Source: Bacteroidales bacterium
GTDB lineage: Bacteria; Bacteroidota; Bacteroidia; Bacteroidales; UBA932
Direction of reading: 5' to 3'
Assembly: GCA_015060445.1 (NCBI GenBank)
Contig: SUYL01000009.1
Span: 62,001 to 126,000, forward strand
Length of the DNA stretch: 64,000 bases
Numbering within the stretch: the first letter of the stretch is position 1; every line of letters starts with the position of its first letter. The notes under the pieces were generated by a model. The model was not told where the DNA came from, searched no databases, and was given only the letters and a program-made list of their open reading frames with translations. Made by a program: the position numbers and the translations under genes. Shown here one piece after another: positions 26,635-34,593 of the stretch.

Positions 26635-26919
26635 ATGGCAACAAAGAAACAACAATGTCCAGAGTTCCCATACTTTGGAGCAAATTATCCAGATGCAAGA
26701 TGTATTGATGGGTATTTGTATGACTTGGATGACTGCGATGAGAATGGCAATCTATATGAGCCTTCAGAGAAGATTCCTTGTCCTTTCTGTAACAAGAAAG
26801 AGTATTTTGAAAAATTTGGTATAATGGACGAGGAAGAAGATAGTGCGGCTATGGATGAGTATAAATCAATAGTCAGTTGGGTAAAGAAACATTATCCAAA
26901 CTATGTAATTGAAGATTAA
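26635..26919 (+). CDS. Small acidic Cys-containing phage protein
   Basis: 94 aa, acidic, with IPCPFCNKKEYF as a possible zinc-knuckle. Unknown role. The same 'MATKKQ/MATKKF' beginning is shared with the next gene, hinting at local duplication of the start. Confidence 0.6.
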   Translation: MATKKQQCPEFPYFGANYPDARCIDGYLYDLDDCDENGNLYEPSEKIPCPFCNKKEYFEKFGIMDEEEDSAAMDEYKSIVSWVKKHYPNYVIED

Positions 26920-26920
26920 T

Positions 26921-27085
26921 ATGGCAACAAAGAAATTTATACTTGAGGTGGAGGAGGGAAGGACAATGTGTCATAAATGCCCTTTTCAAACAATAGATTG
27001 TACAGAAGAGATATATAATATTTTAGATTGTGGTAACTACAACCTCGCCACGATGAGAATTAAAGAATTGGAGGAGATAAAATGA
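26921..27085 (+). CDS. Small Cys-rich phage protein, 54 aa
   Basis: Reads MATKKFILEVEEGRTMCHKC to TGA 27083-27085, overlapping the YopX start as ATGA. Cysteines at CHKCPF, DCTEE and DCGNY suggest metal binding. Confidence 0.6.
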   Translation: MATKKFILEVEEGRTMCHKCPFQTIDCTEEIYNILDCGNYNLATMRIKELEEIK

Positions 27086-27474
27086 GAGAAATAAAGTTTA
27101 GAGGTAGAACGGTAAATGGTAAGTGGCTGTATGGCAACTTACAAGTACCGTCAGTAAATGGTGTTCATTATTATATGTGGGATGAAGATAAGTTCCAATG
27201 TCCCGTAGATGAAAATACCATAGGTCAATATACAGGTTTAAAAGACAAGAACGGCAAGGAGATTTATGAGGGGGATATAGTAGATGCTTGGAGTGCAGGG
27301 GGGCATCTACCTAATGGTATAATCAAATGGGGTGAAGGCATTGCAGGGTTCTTCATTATGCCTCCTAAATGCAATGCTGTATGGCATCTTGTAGGTAACT
27401 ATGAAAACAAAGAATCATTAGAAGTTTTAGGCAACATCCACGATAACCCAGAGTTAATTAAGGAGGGGAAATAA
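27082..27474 (+). CDS. YopX family phage protein
   Basis: 130 aa. YopX-domain signatures: REIKFRGRTVNGKWLYGNL, the IGQYTGLKDKNGKEIYEGDI core and the final VLGNIHDNPEL. The family is widespread in Gram-positive and Bacteroidota phages and forms a beta-barrel assembly; its function is unknown. The ATG overlaps the upstream stop after GGAGGAGAT. Confidence 0.9.
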   Translation: MREIKFRGRTVNGKWLYGNLQVPSVNGVHYYMWDEDKFQCPVDENTIGQYTGLKDKNGKEIYEGDIVDAWSAGGHLPNGIIKWGEGIAGFFIMPPKCNAVWHLVGNYENKESLEVLGNIHDNPELIKEGK

Positions 27475-27551
27475 TGACTAATGAAGAATTACACGCAAAG
27501 GCTGTTGATAATGCCACCATTCTGATCAGCAAACTAAAGGAAGAAAAATAA
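27474..27551 (+). CDS. Possible 25-aa phage peptide
   Basis: MTNEELHAKAVDNATILISK, ending KLKEEK. Both ends overlap neighbouring start/stop codons as TAATG, and AAGGAGGGG lies just upstream. These signals suggest real translation, but the peptide is very short. Confidence 0.4.
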   Translation: MTNEELHAKAVDNATILISKLKEEK

Positions 27552-28081
27552 TGAAAAAGATAATGTTTAATGACAGGTATAATCTTACCCAATTAGTTCT
27601 ACAACGCTATAAAACAAGAACTGTAAGGATTGAAAACCTTGAAAAGAACAGCCCATATGAAACATTTATTCCCCACTACCCTGCTGGAGAGATTGTTGCT
27701 ATAGCACAATCTTATAGGGATGTGTTTGGGCCGGATGAAAGGTTTCTTTTAGAGTTGTCAGAAAAAGAAAAAAAAGGTTGGAACAATAAGATGTTTGTTA
27801 AGGCCTGTCATATGCCGAGGCATATCATGATTCATAGTGTTGATATAATGCCAGTACAGGTTTATGCTACTAATGAACAGAACTGTCTGGAGGAAGGTAT
27901 CATGGGTGTTCCGGACGAGATAAAGGATCTGCTGCCAAATTACTGGCACTATGATGGGGAAAATGCAAAATATTTTTATACCCCTCAACAGGCATTTGAA
28001 TCTTTGTTTGATTCTATTGTGGGAAAAGGGGTGTTTGATAGAAATCCACTAGTTGTAACCTATAAATTTGAATTACTATGA
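27551..28081 (+). CDS. ASCH/PUA-like phage protein
   Basis: 176 aa. The opening (IMFNDRYNLTQLVLQRYKTRTVRI) and YPAGEIVAIAQSYRDVF resemble the ASCH-like proteins of Bacteroidota phages, where a family start of 'FNDKYGLTxAVLxGxKTxTRR' is typical. ASCH domains bind RNA or modified nucleotides in known cases. The assignment rests on these two stretches. Confidence 0.65.
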   Translation: MKKIMFNDRYNLTQLVLQRYKTRTVRIENLEKNSPYETFIPHYPAGEIVAIAQSYRDVFGPDERFLLELSEKEKKGWNNKMFVKACHMPRHIMIHSVDIMPVQVYATNEQNCLEEGIMGVPDEIKDLLPNYWHYDGENAKYFYTPQQAFESLFDSIVGKGVFDRNPLVVTYKFELL

Positions 28082-28302
28082 TAAAGATATCCATAATCTT
28101 ACTTATGATAATGACAATTGCTAATCTGTTGTTGTATATGTTTACCAGAGATGTGGCGTTCCTGTTCTTTGGTACATGGACATTGCTGGCATTTTATCAC
28201 TCCCTGAACTCCAAATGCACCATTCATGTGCGGATAACAAAAGACGGTGAATATAAATCTATGGAGGATAATAGGAATGAAGGAGATAGTGATAGGAATT
28301 GA
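28078..28302 (+). CDS. Small two-TM phage protein
   Basis: 74 aa with two hydrophobic helices (ISIILLMIMTIANLLLYMFT; VAFLFFGTWTLLAFYH) and a polar tail. Role unknown. It overlaps the resolvase start by 26 bases. Confidence 0.6.
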   Translation: MIKISIILLMIMTIANLLLYMFTRDVAFLFFGTWTLLAFYHSLNSKCTIHVRITKDGEYKSMEDNRNEGDSDRN

Positions 28303-28777
28303 TCCGGATATTGACAGAACCGGTGTGGCGGAACTGCATACTGCCACCAAAAAGATAAAGTTGTACAATATGGATTTCCCCACTATCTGTTCATACCTGA
28401 GGAAGGTGAGTTCAGATTATGGGGATCTTGCGCAGATCCATATTGAAGATAGCAGCAATACTACAAAGAATTGGCATTTGTCTGCAAGATATGGCAACAC
28501 TAACCGTGCGGCCAGACTGGGATATGATGTCGGGCGCAACCATCAGATATGCCACGATATTTATGACTATGCTGCATGTATATTAGGGTTGGATATATCC
28601 CGACAGATGCCGTTCAAGAAATGCTGGAAAGGTAAAGATGGAAAGATAACCCATGAGGAGATATCTTCATTCATACAGATGCCGGCAAAAACTTCCAACC
28701 AGGAGCAGAGGGATGCAGCACTCATTGCCTGGCTATGTGCTGGATTCCCTATATTCATTCCTCCAAAAAAGAAATGA
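28277..28777 (+). CDS. RuvC-like Holliday-junction resolvase
   Basis: 166 aa from ATG 28277. RNase H-fold with acidic residues in RuvC order: IGIDPDIDRTG (first Asp), IHIEDSSN (Glu), and the C-terminal QRDAALIAWL (Asp pair). Such phage enzymes cut branched DNA before packaging. It is the last rightward gene and is convergent with the lysis module, stop to stop. Confidence 0.82.
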   Translation: MKEIVIGIDPDIDRTGVAELHTATKKIKLYNMDFPTICSYLRKVSSDYGDLAQIHIEDSSNTTKNWHLSARYGNTNRAARLGYDVGRNHQICHDIYDYAACILGLDISRQMPFKKCWKGKDGKITHEEISSFIQMPAKTSNQEQRDAALIAWLCAGFPIFIPPKKK

Positions 28778-29365
28778 TCATTTCTTCCTCTTCAATACTA
28801 TGTATTCGCTATAAACAATTGTAGAGGATGTGTCTGCCAGGGAAACCGCCTGCCGTATTGCCTTGGTACCCCAGCGCAGAAACAGGAACTTGTGAGGGAC
28901 CCTGTAAACGACCTGATTGAGTGTGTCTGTATGTTTTACGCTGCAGGCTATGGAATCGTTCCGGATGTACCCCTCAACGCGGTTCCATGGATTGTTCCAG
29001 ATAAAACTCCTGACGGGTACACCCGGTGTATCAGCATTTGTTGTCAGAGGAACAGAGAAAGTAAATTTGCTTTCAATGGATGTGAGGGATAGGGATTGTG
29101 TCCGGCGGAGTTTTATTCCCATATCGCTGACTGTTTTCAACAGACGCTCATTATATATTTTGAGTTCCTTCAGTTGCAGTTCCAGTTTTCCCACATGCGC
29201 TACACTTTGCCCCAGGGAATTCCTGTAAATGTCCATTTGGGACAATAATGTTTCACTGTTTGCTGATAAGCGGTTGTTTTCCTCTCGTAAAGACCTGTTT
29301 TGTCCCCACAGAATAATTATTCCTCCAATAAGGACAATTAATATGTAAATAAGAATACGTTTCAT
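28778..29365 (-). CDS. TM plus coiled-coil protein, spanin-like (DUF6549-type)
   Basis: 195 aa: one N-terminal membrane helix (ILIYILIVLIGGIIILWG), a coiled coil to residue ~95, then a beta-rich periplasmic part. This layout, directly after the endolysin, fits the inner-membrane spanin slot and resembles the DUF6549 proteins of Bacteroidota phages. Family recognition is tentative. Confidence 0.65.
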   Translation of the reverse strand: MKRILIYILIVLIGGIIILWGQNRSLREENNRLSANSETLLSQMDIYRNSLGQSVAHVGKLELQLKELKIYNERLLKTVSDMGIKLRRTQSLSLTSIESKFTFSVPLTTNADTPGVPVRSFIWNNPWNRVEGYIRNDSIACSVKHTDTLNQVVYRVPHKFLFLRWGTKAIRQAVSLADTSSTIVYSEYIVLKRKK

Positions 29366-29377
29366 TGTAGCCTTGTT

Positions 29378-29899
29378 TTAGCCGTATTGTTCAAGCAACC
29401 TGTTGTAAAATTCTCTCCGTTCCTCCTTACCGTTATAGCCGCCGTTTATTATTTTGGTAATCTTGTCAAACTGCTGAGTGTCGGCCAGAAAATTAAGACC
29501 GTGTTCCTTCCAGAACCAGCATGCGGACATTACTGCATATTGCGGAGTGGCCAGCAGTTCGGGCCTTGAGATGAAGTTAATACCGCTATGTTCTGAAAAT
29601 GCCTGGTAGTTGGCTCTGCCGGTAAGTTGTATCAAGCCACGCCCTTTGTATCGTGGACCGTCTCCTGGATGCGTGTTCCCAAGGCTTTTACGCCCCTCAT
29701 ATGCCTTGCCGGTTGCAATCTCTTCTGTATAGTAGAAACGGCCTGATTCGTGCGCAATCTGCGCCAGAAAAGCCGCTTCCCGCAGGTTGGTGTCAATGTC
29801 GTATTTTGGCATGTACATACCAAGAAAGACATTGAACGGTTCCAATGTCTTTGTGGAGATGCCTAAAGCATCTGCCAATAGAGTGGAGGAGAGTATCAT
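29378..29899 (-). CDS. GH19-type endolysin
   Basis: 173 aa from ATG 29899. Glycoside hydrolase 19 lysozyme/chitinase fold: FLAQIAHESGRFYYTEEI with the catalytic Glu in AHESG, GDGPRYKGRGLIQLTGRANY, and ACWFWKEHGLN, FDKITKIINGGYNG. It would cleave peptidoglycan at the end of infection. No signal peptide is seen, so a holin is needed; candidates are the adjacent TM proteins. Confidence 0.9.
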   Translation of the reverse strand: MILSSTLLADALGISTKTLEPFNVFLGMYMPKYDIDTNLREAAFLAQIAHESGRFYYTEEIATGKAYEGRKSLGNTHPGDGPRYKGRGLIQLTGRANYQAFSEHSGINFISRPELLATPQYAVMSACWFWKEHGLNFLADTQQFDKITKIINGGYNGKEERREFYNRLLEQYG

Positions 29900-29901
29900 T
29901 T

Positions 29902-30465
29902 TTAGGATTCCTTTTCTTTTATTTCCTGTACACATGATTCGCAGTGTTCCCGACGTTTGTAGTACTCGGCATTTGCTTTAAGTACCACACATTTCTCAAT
30001 GGGGTTCTGAACACCTTCCAGAAACTCGCAATCGTAGGCTTTGTTTATGCTGGTACGCTTTTGAGCATTCTTTCTCTCTATAGTGTCGCGGTACACTTTA
30101 TCCTGACTGATAATCTTGAGCAATCTTTCTTCTCTGGCCTGCGACATGTCATAGTTGCGGTTAGCCATTTCAACGGCCTTCTGCTCGGATACGATAATAG
30201 AATCGTAGGTTTTCTGTACGGTGGATATCGTTTCTCCGAAACTCTTCAGCATGGTGGCATTGGTTTCCCCGGATATCTTCTGAACAGTGGTTATAATGTC
30301 GCTGGACATCTTCTGCAACTGTGCCATAAAGTGTGCAGTATCATTCATACGCTGTCCCTTATCCTTAATACGGGATATTATGGATGTCACTATTTGGGTA
30401 AGTCCGCCTCCGGCAATCATTGAACAGAGGGCAACAAGTAAAGGATTATTTGTCAACTCTTCCAT
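29902..30465 (-). CDS. TM/coiled-coil protein, holin candidate
   Basis: 187 aa from the ATG at 30465 (MEELTNNPLLVALCSMIAGG); further ATGs lie just upstream. One weakly hydrophobic N-terminal segment, then a long charged helix with QKMSSDIITTVQKISGET-like heptads, and a Cys-containing end (REHCESCVQEIKEKES). It directly precedes the endolysin in the same operon. A copy of the 15-bp late motif lies ~50 bases upstream of the start. Confidence 0.6.
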   Translation of the reverse strand: MEELTNNPLLVALCSMIAGGGLTQIVTSIISRIKDKGQRMNDTAHFMAQLQKMSSDIITTVQKISGETNATMLKSFGETISTVQKTYDSIIVSEQKAVEMANRNYDMSQAREERLLKIISQDKVYRDTIERKNAQKRTSINKAYDCEFLEGVQNPIEKCVVLKANAEYYKRREHCESCVQEIKEKES

Positions 30466-30514
30466 GTGCATAAACAATTATGCCCAAAGATGAGCCTTAT
30501 ACTCTTCTTCAGGC

Positions 30515-30530
30515 AGTTATTTTACCCTAT
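30515..30530 (-). promoter_or_regulatory. Late motif, copy 1
   Basis: Plus-strand GTTATTTTACCCTAT (minus: ATAGGGTAAAATAAC). On the minus strand, 31 bases after the motif end comes CATCTTTG, a -7-like box, then the lysis gene start. Copies 2 and 3 are at 43905 and 47071. Confidence 0.6.
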
Positions 30531-30588
30531 AGGAAACAAATACGGAAATACCATCCCATGATATCTCCGTATGTAAGAAGAACAGGTG

Positions 30589-30744
30589 TTACGCCGGACC
30601 GCTTGCTCCGCAACTGTTGCATATTACAGTATCCTTAACTTGCTCTAAGGCCTGCTTTCCGCAATTTCGGCAGCACATGTTGCCTGGCTTGCACCGGCAT
30701 ACGTGTTTCTGTTCTTCTTTGTGTTCTTTCTTCTGTTTTTCCAT
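30589..30744 (-). CDS. Small zinc-ribbon protein, 51 aa
   Basis: Starts MEKQKKEHKEEQKHVC and contains HVCRCKPG, CCRNCGKQ and ICNSCGAS, a dense set of Cys pairs typical of a zinc ribbon; stop TAA at 30591-30589. It overlaps the end of the next upstream gene by about 110 bases in another frame. Confidence 0.65.
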   Translation of the reverse strand: MEKQKKEHKEEQKHVCRCKPGNMCCRNCGKQALEQVKDTVICNSCGASGPA

Positions 30745-31165
30745 AGCGTTCTATAGCGTTTTTTCTGCAGCAACCGCAGAGCAGATGACTGCAAGTGTCA
30801 TGGGTAAGTCCTATAAGATCGTCGAGAAGATAACATACCTGTTCGCTCTTCTCGTCTATATTGTCGGTACTTGCAATATGTGACTGCAGGTGCCGCAGTT
30901 CATGTACCAGGCAACGGTGGAACTGCTTGGAGGATGAAGCGAGCGCCACCACCACCACGGAACACCTTCTGTTGAAATTGGAGAAGGTAAATCCCGAATT
31001 CAATTCGTTACGTATCAGGCTCCGGTAGGCGGCTGCAGCATACCTGGCCCGGCACCCTATACCATGGAGGGATTCCATAATCCTGTCCACATCATAGCGT
31101 GTCACCGCATAAAATATCCGGGCTCTCCAGGAGTAGTCATCTATGTATATATCCTGTACAATCAT
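30635..31165 (-). CDS. HExxH metallopeptidase-like phage protein
   Basis: 176 aa. CLVHELRHLQSHIAS shows an HExxH zinc-protease motif near residue 88, followed by acidic residues (NIDEKSEQVCYLLDDLIG) and a Cys/His group (DTCSHLLCGCCRKN). The last ~40 residues overlap the zinc-ribbon gene in a different frame and have an odd composition (TEERTQRRTETRMPVQARQH), so the true end may be earlier. A virion or lysis-associated peptidase is possible. Confidence 0.6.
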   Translation of the reverse strand: MIVQDIYIDDYSWRARIFYAVTRYDVDRIMESLHGIGCRARYAAAAYRSLIRNELNSGFTFSNFNRRCSVVVVALASSSKQFHRCLVHELRHLQSHIASTDNIDEKSEQVCYLLDDLIGLTHDTCSHLLCGCCRKNAIERYGKTEERTQRRTETRMPVQARQHVLPKLRKAGLRAS

Positions 31166-31591
31166 CTACAACATCTCCTCCCAATCCACAGGTTCCCCTC
31201 TGGCTACCATGCCGGCATACCACCTTCTCATGAGGGTGCCGTCTCCTGCGTCCACGTCGTCAATGACCTCCCGGACAAACATACACAGGTGGTGCTCGTC
31301 GGGAACAGAACCTTTGAGATAGTTTGCTTTACACATGTTGGCTGCCACTACGTGGTCATAACCAACATTGTTCTGCAGTTTGATGCCGTATTTGGCCATC
31401 ATGGATTCAATATCCTCCTTGGTATAAGGGGTAATCTTCTCCTTTTCCCCGGGACTGTTCTCCTTGCGGCGATACATTGTTGATGCAGCCACTTCGCTGG
31501 CCTTCCTGCTGAAGTGCCAACCGTATTGCGACAGGTATTCCCTCATGTTCCTGGGATACTTGTCGTATGTGTCCAATGGTAATCTTTTCAT
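31166..31591 (-). CDS. Conserved phage protein of unknown function
   Basis: 141 aa (MKRLPLDTYDKYPRNMREYL...). Mostly helical with KITPYTKEDIESMMAKYGIK; similar proteins occur in Bacteroidota phage virion modules next to glycine-rich proteins, to my recollection. No biochemical role known. Adjacent to the HExxH protein with no gap. Confidence 0.65.
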   Translation of the reverse strand: MKRLPLDTYDKYPRNMREYLSQYGWHFSRKASEVAASTMYRRKENSPGEKEKITPYTKEDIESMMAKYGIKLQNNVGYDHVVAANMCKANYLKGSVPDEHHLCMFVREVIDDVDAGDGTLMRRWYAGMVARGEPVDWEEML

Positions 31592-31635
31592 TGTCTATTG
31601 GATTTAGGGGTGTAATCACTTACACCCCAGGTTTA

Positions 31636-32004
31636 TCAGTACCTGCTGTATCTGCCGGTACCCTTTACGCCGCGTCTGTTGGCAATGTCTCCGTGTCTTG
31701 CCATAACACCCTTACGGTAGTTGGAACCACTGCGGTTGCCCATTGAACCGGAACCACCACGGTTGCCCATGTTGTTGTTACGGTTACCCATGTAGCCGGA
31801 GCCGCGCTGCCCCATCTCTTCCTGACCGTATTCCATATCCTCCTCGTAGTACTCCTCTTCGTCGTACTCTTCATCATCCTCCCTTTGGCCCATGCCCTGC
31901 ATCTCGTCAAGACATTCCATGAAGGATTCGGCCGCGTTGGATATCATCTCAGCGACATTGTACATCTTCTGTACACCTTTCTCGGATATTCTTATTATTT
32001 TCAT
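31636..32004 (-). CDS. Low-complexity acidic and GNR-repeat protein
   Basis: 122 aa. A helical start, an acidic block (DDEEYDEEEYYEEDMEYG), then GNRNNNMGNRGGSGSMGNR repeats and a basic tail. Likely an unstructured virion or assembly protein; function unknown. The start overlaps the next upstream gene. Confidence 0.6.
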   Translation of the reverse strand: MKIIRISEKGVQKMYNVAEMISNAAESFMECLDEMQGMGQREDDEEYDEEEYYEEDMEYGQEEMGQRGSGYMGNRNNNMGNRGGSGSMGNRSGSNYRKGVMARHGDIANRRGVKGTGRYSRY

Positions 32005-32531
32005 GGCTGTTGTTGGTTGTTATTTTTCAGGATAGTGTTCAACATCTCCGATATGCCCTGAATAGAGTTTTTCATCCCGCGGAATTCATCTTTAAGTTCA
32101 GATATCTCCCTGTCCCTTTCTTGCTCTTTGGCAATCTGAGGGTTCAAGGCAGAGAGCATCTGCTGACAGTTGGCTACTATGCTCTCATGGTATGGCAGGC
32201 TGTCAATAATATTCTTGCTGGAAGAGAGCATGCCTTCCACCTCGGATATCATTGCGTCCCGGCTCTCGCTGATGACTGCCATCTGGCCATTACAAGCCTT
32301 GTTCTCAATGGAGAGGTCTGCCCTCATGCCGGGGAATTCGTATCTGTTTCCGTCCGGATCTGTGGCTACAATGTTTACAAAACTCTGATAGTTCTGCCCG
32401 AAGGCTCCCATGGTAGTACCTATCTTCTGTTGCGGTTCGCTTACGCTCTCCACCTTACCTGTAACCAGGCGCGGTTTCTCACCCTTGAACAGGATGTATA
32501 TCGTACTGTGTTGTCTTAATGCTGAAAACAT
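32001..32531 (-). CDS. Putative virion protein
   Basis: 176 aa. An N-terminal beta part (LVTGKVESVSEPQQKIG; FVNIVATDPDGNRYEFPG) and a C-terminal coiled coil (IAKEQERDREISELKDEFRG). Unknown; placed within the structural cluster. Confidence 0.6.
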   Translation of the reverse strand: MFSALRQHSTIYILFKGEKPRLVTGKVESVSEPQQKIGTTMGAFGQNYQSFVNIVATDPDGNRYEFPGMRADLSIENKACNGQMAVISESRDAMISEVEGMLSSSKNIIDSLPYHESIVANCQQMLSALNPQIAKEQERDREISELKDEFRGMKNSIQGISEMLNTILKNNNQQQP

Positions 32532-32574
32532 GATTAACTGAGTTTAATGGGGTGGGTTGCCCCACCCGTGATTA

Positions 32575-32913
32575 TTAGTTTACTCCCGGCATTATCTGCA
32601 AGGTACCTGAGGTCTTGTCGTAGATGAACTCGTACCAGCCTGTACCCGGTATATCCGCTACTGTGAGCGGTACCGAACCTACTTTGGTAACAGCCTGGGT
32701 TACGCCGTTGGTCTGAAACAAGATTGGCAGTGTACCTGTGGTGGCAGCAGGAATGGCCTGTGCCAGGTTGATGTACACCGAACCTCTGTACCATAATCCC
32801 AGAAACGAATGGTTGGGGAAGGAGAACACCACATTGTCGGTGTTCACTGTAACTGCTGTGCTCTCAATGGCTGCAGATCCCCTTCTGTTGATAATCTGAT
32901 AAGGCAGTGCCAT
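32575..32913 (-). CDS. Putative small head/decoration protein
   Basis: 112 aa, beta-rich (STAVTVNTDNVVFSFPNHSF, LPILFQTNGVTQAVTKVG), Gly/Pro/Thr content like small virion surface proteins. A strong Shine-Dalgarno (AAAGGAGGTCACT) precedes the ATG, suggesting abundant expression. Confidence 0.6.
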   Translation of the reverse strand: MALPYQIINRRGSAAIESTAVTVNTDNVVFSFPNHSFLGLWYRGSVYINLAQAIPAATTGTLPILFQTNGVTQAVTKVGSVPLTVADIPGTGWYEFIYDKTSGTLQIMPGVN

Positions 32914-32933
32914 AGTGACCTCCTTTCTTCAGA

Positions 32934-33914
32934 TTAGTACCAGAATCCACCCTGACCAAGACCGAAACCACCACCTACACCGTACTGTGCGGCTACACAG
33001 TTAGGAACGGCCACGAATGGCTGGTACTGTACAGGGAATGTCTCAGGAAGTTTGCATTTGATGCCGTCAACGTCTGACTTGAGGTCGCTTACAGCCTTGT
33101 AGATAGGTGTAGTTGCCTGGCTGATCATCTGTCCGAATGCTGCAGTCTGCTGCGCATTGTTGATGATAACTGCCTGCTCTGCAATCTTGCGGTCACGCTC
33201 CGCAATGTCGCGGTTGAGTTCACGCATCTCTGCAGCCCTTTGACCCTCCAGTACTCTACTGGTGCTGCTCTCAATGGCTTTCTCCAAAGTACATGTCTGG
33301 TCTCTCTGGGCATAGCCCAAATCTGAGAATCCTCTGGTAAGGATCTGATTGGTGCCGTTGATGGCGCGCTCAGTGAGATAGTTGCTCTCAGAAATACCCT
33401 GTTTGATGTCACAGCAGCACTGTGCAATCTGTGTTGCAAGGTTGCAGTCACCTCTCTCAAGAGCATTGATGATCTGCTGGCTCGACATACCCACCTGGCT
33501 GCTCACGTTACAGATCTGGGTACCCAAAGCATTGAGAGCATTGCGGATGTCACCAGTAGAGCAGTTGAGCATTCCCGACAACCTGTCAATGGCGCTGTTG
33601 TTTCCCTGGATAGCCTGCATGATGAGGTCTCTACCAGCAGTGTTGTTGAGTTGGTCGGAAAGGAATCCGAAGCCGGCTGCATTTCTACATCCGCCACCGA
33701 AACCGCCCATACCACCAAAGCCGCCGAAACCGCCAAAGCCACCCCAGCCACCGTACAACAGTGCAAGAAGGAACAAAGGCCAGATGCAGTTTCCACCGCC
33801 GAAGCCGCCGAAGCCGCCACCGCCGAACATCATTCCCAACAGCAGGTTGGGGTCAAAATCGTTTCTGTTTCCGCTCCCGGAATCAAAAACATAAGTAGAA
33901 TTCTTTTCGCTCAT
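32934..33914 (-). CDS. Glycine-rich phage protein with hydrophobic core
   Basis: 326 aa. Residues ~30-80 are GGFGGFGG-type repeats around a hydrophobic stretch (IWPLFLLALLYGGWGG). The middle is helical (NTAGRDLIMQAIQGNNSAID; CNLATQIAQCCCDIKQGISE), and the end is again Gly-rich. Similar proteins recur in Bacteroidota phages and prophages; possibly membrane-active or virion-associated. No enzymatic motif. Confidence 0.7.
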   Translation of the reverse strand: MSEKNSTYVFDSGSGNRNDFDPNLLLGMMFGGGGFGGFGGGNCIWPLFLLALLYGGWGGFGGFGGFGGMGGFGGGCRNAAGFGFLSDQLNNTAGRDLIMQAIQGNNSAIDRLSGMLNCSTGDIRNALNALGTQICNVSSQVGMSSQQIINALERGDCNLATQIAQCCCDIKQGISESNYLTERAINGTNQILTRGFSDLGYAQRDQTCTLEKAIESSTSRVLEGQRAAEMRELNRDIAERDRKIAEQAVIINNAQQTAAFGQMISQATTPIYKAVSDLKSDVDGIKCKLPETFPVQYQPFVAVPNCVAAQYGVGGGFGLGQGGFWY

Positions 33915-34001
33915 AGCATTAGTGTTTGCGTAACGGTCAATATTAACCGTATTGCAAAACTATCCAGAGCGCATGGGGTAGGGAAGGAGTTGGTTCCGGC
34001 G

Positions 34002-34301
34002 CTATTCCATGGTGGTTCCCATTGCGTTCTTCACTGCTTCCAAATTTATTCTCAGCAGTCTGCGCCCCTTGGCGCGGCTATGGAACTGGGAGAGCATCTT
34101 GTTTATATTGCGGTGGCTACAGCCCATCAGTTGTGATATATGGGAAGAATACAATCCCTGCTGGCTGAGCAGATATACCAGAATATACCGTGCGTCAACG
34201 GCATCCTCGCACTTGCTGCAGGAAAGGATAACATCCGGACGGATGTCTGTCGCCTGGGATACCAGGTCAAGAATGTGGGCAAAGAGTTTGGTTTTGTGCA
34301 T
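34002..34301 (-). CDS. Small HTH protein resembling DnaA C-terminal domain
   Basis: 99 aa from ATG 34301. DARYILVYLLSQQGLYSSHISQLMGCSHRNINKML looks like the helix pattern of DnaA domain IV/TrpR-type DNA binding. It may regulate the late region or act in replication; similarity is moderate. It is divergent from the next gene, whose promoter overlaps its start. Confidence 0.55.
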   Translation of the reverse strand: MHKTKLFAHILDLVSQATDIRPDVILSCSKCEDAVDARYILVYLLSQQGLYSSHISQLMGCSHRNINKMLSQFHSRAKGRRLLRINLEAVKNAMGTTME

Positions 34302-34317
34302 AACTGTATTATCTTTG
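34287..34317 (+). promoter_or_regulatory. Bacteroidota-type promoter within the structural module
   Basis: TTTG (34287-34290), 19 bases, TATCTTTG (34310-34317): an exact consensus on the plus strand, 23 bases before ATG 34341. The surrounding genes run the other way. Confidence 0.75.
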
Positions 34318-34340
34318 CTATCATTAATAAAAATAATGAC

Positions 34341-34574
34341 ATGTTTAAGAGATTCAGGTATAGATATTATCAACTAACTCTTTCAACTCAGCCCTCGTAT
34401 ATTGCAGGATTTGGGGGGATTTCTTTCAATTTTGACGTAGTTATTGCAATTAGAGGAAGAATTTCAAGAGATAGGATCTTGAAGCATTTGTCCGAGGTTC
34501 AAGATGAGAATACTAAAAAAACTCTTAAAGAGTACCCTATTTTGATAGCATGGTCTGAGGTTGATTCATTTTAA
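34341..34574 (+). CDS. Small plus-strand gene inside the leftward module
   Basis: 77 aa (MFKRFRYRYYQLTLSTQPSY ... IAWSEVDSF). A basic front and an alternating strand pattern (GISFNFDVVIAIRGRISRDR); not recognised. It has its own consensus promoter and is followed by a structured RNA, so it is an independent unit, perhaps a gene active in the lysogen. Confidence 0.6.
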   Translation: MFKRFRYRYYQLTLSTQPSYIAGFGGISFNFDVVIAIRGRISRDRILKHLSEVQDENTKKTLKEYPILIAWSEVDSF

Positions 34575-34579
34575 TTTCC

Positions 34580-34587
34580 TATATTTG
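34580..34587 (+). promoter_or_regulatory. -7 element before the structured RNA
   Basis: TATATTTG fits TAnnTTTG exactly. It places a transcription start near 34594, the first base of the outer stem of the RNA below. No clean -33 TTTG at 19 bases. Confidence 0.5.
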
Positions 34588-34593
34588 CCCTTG

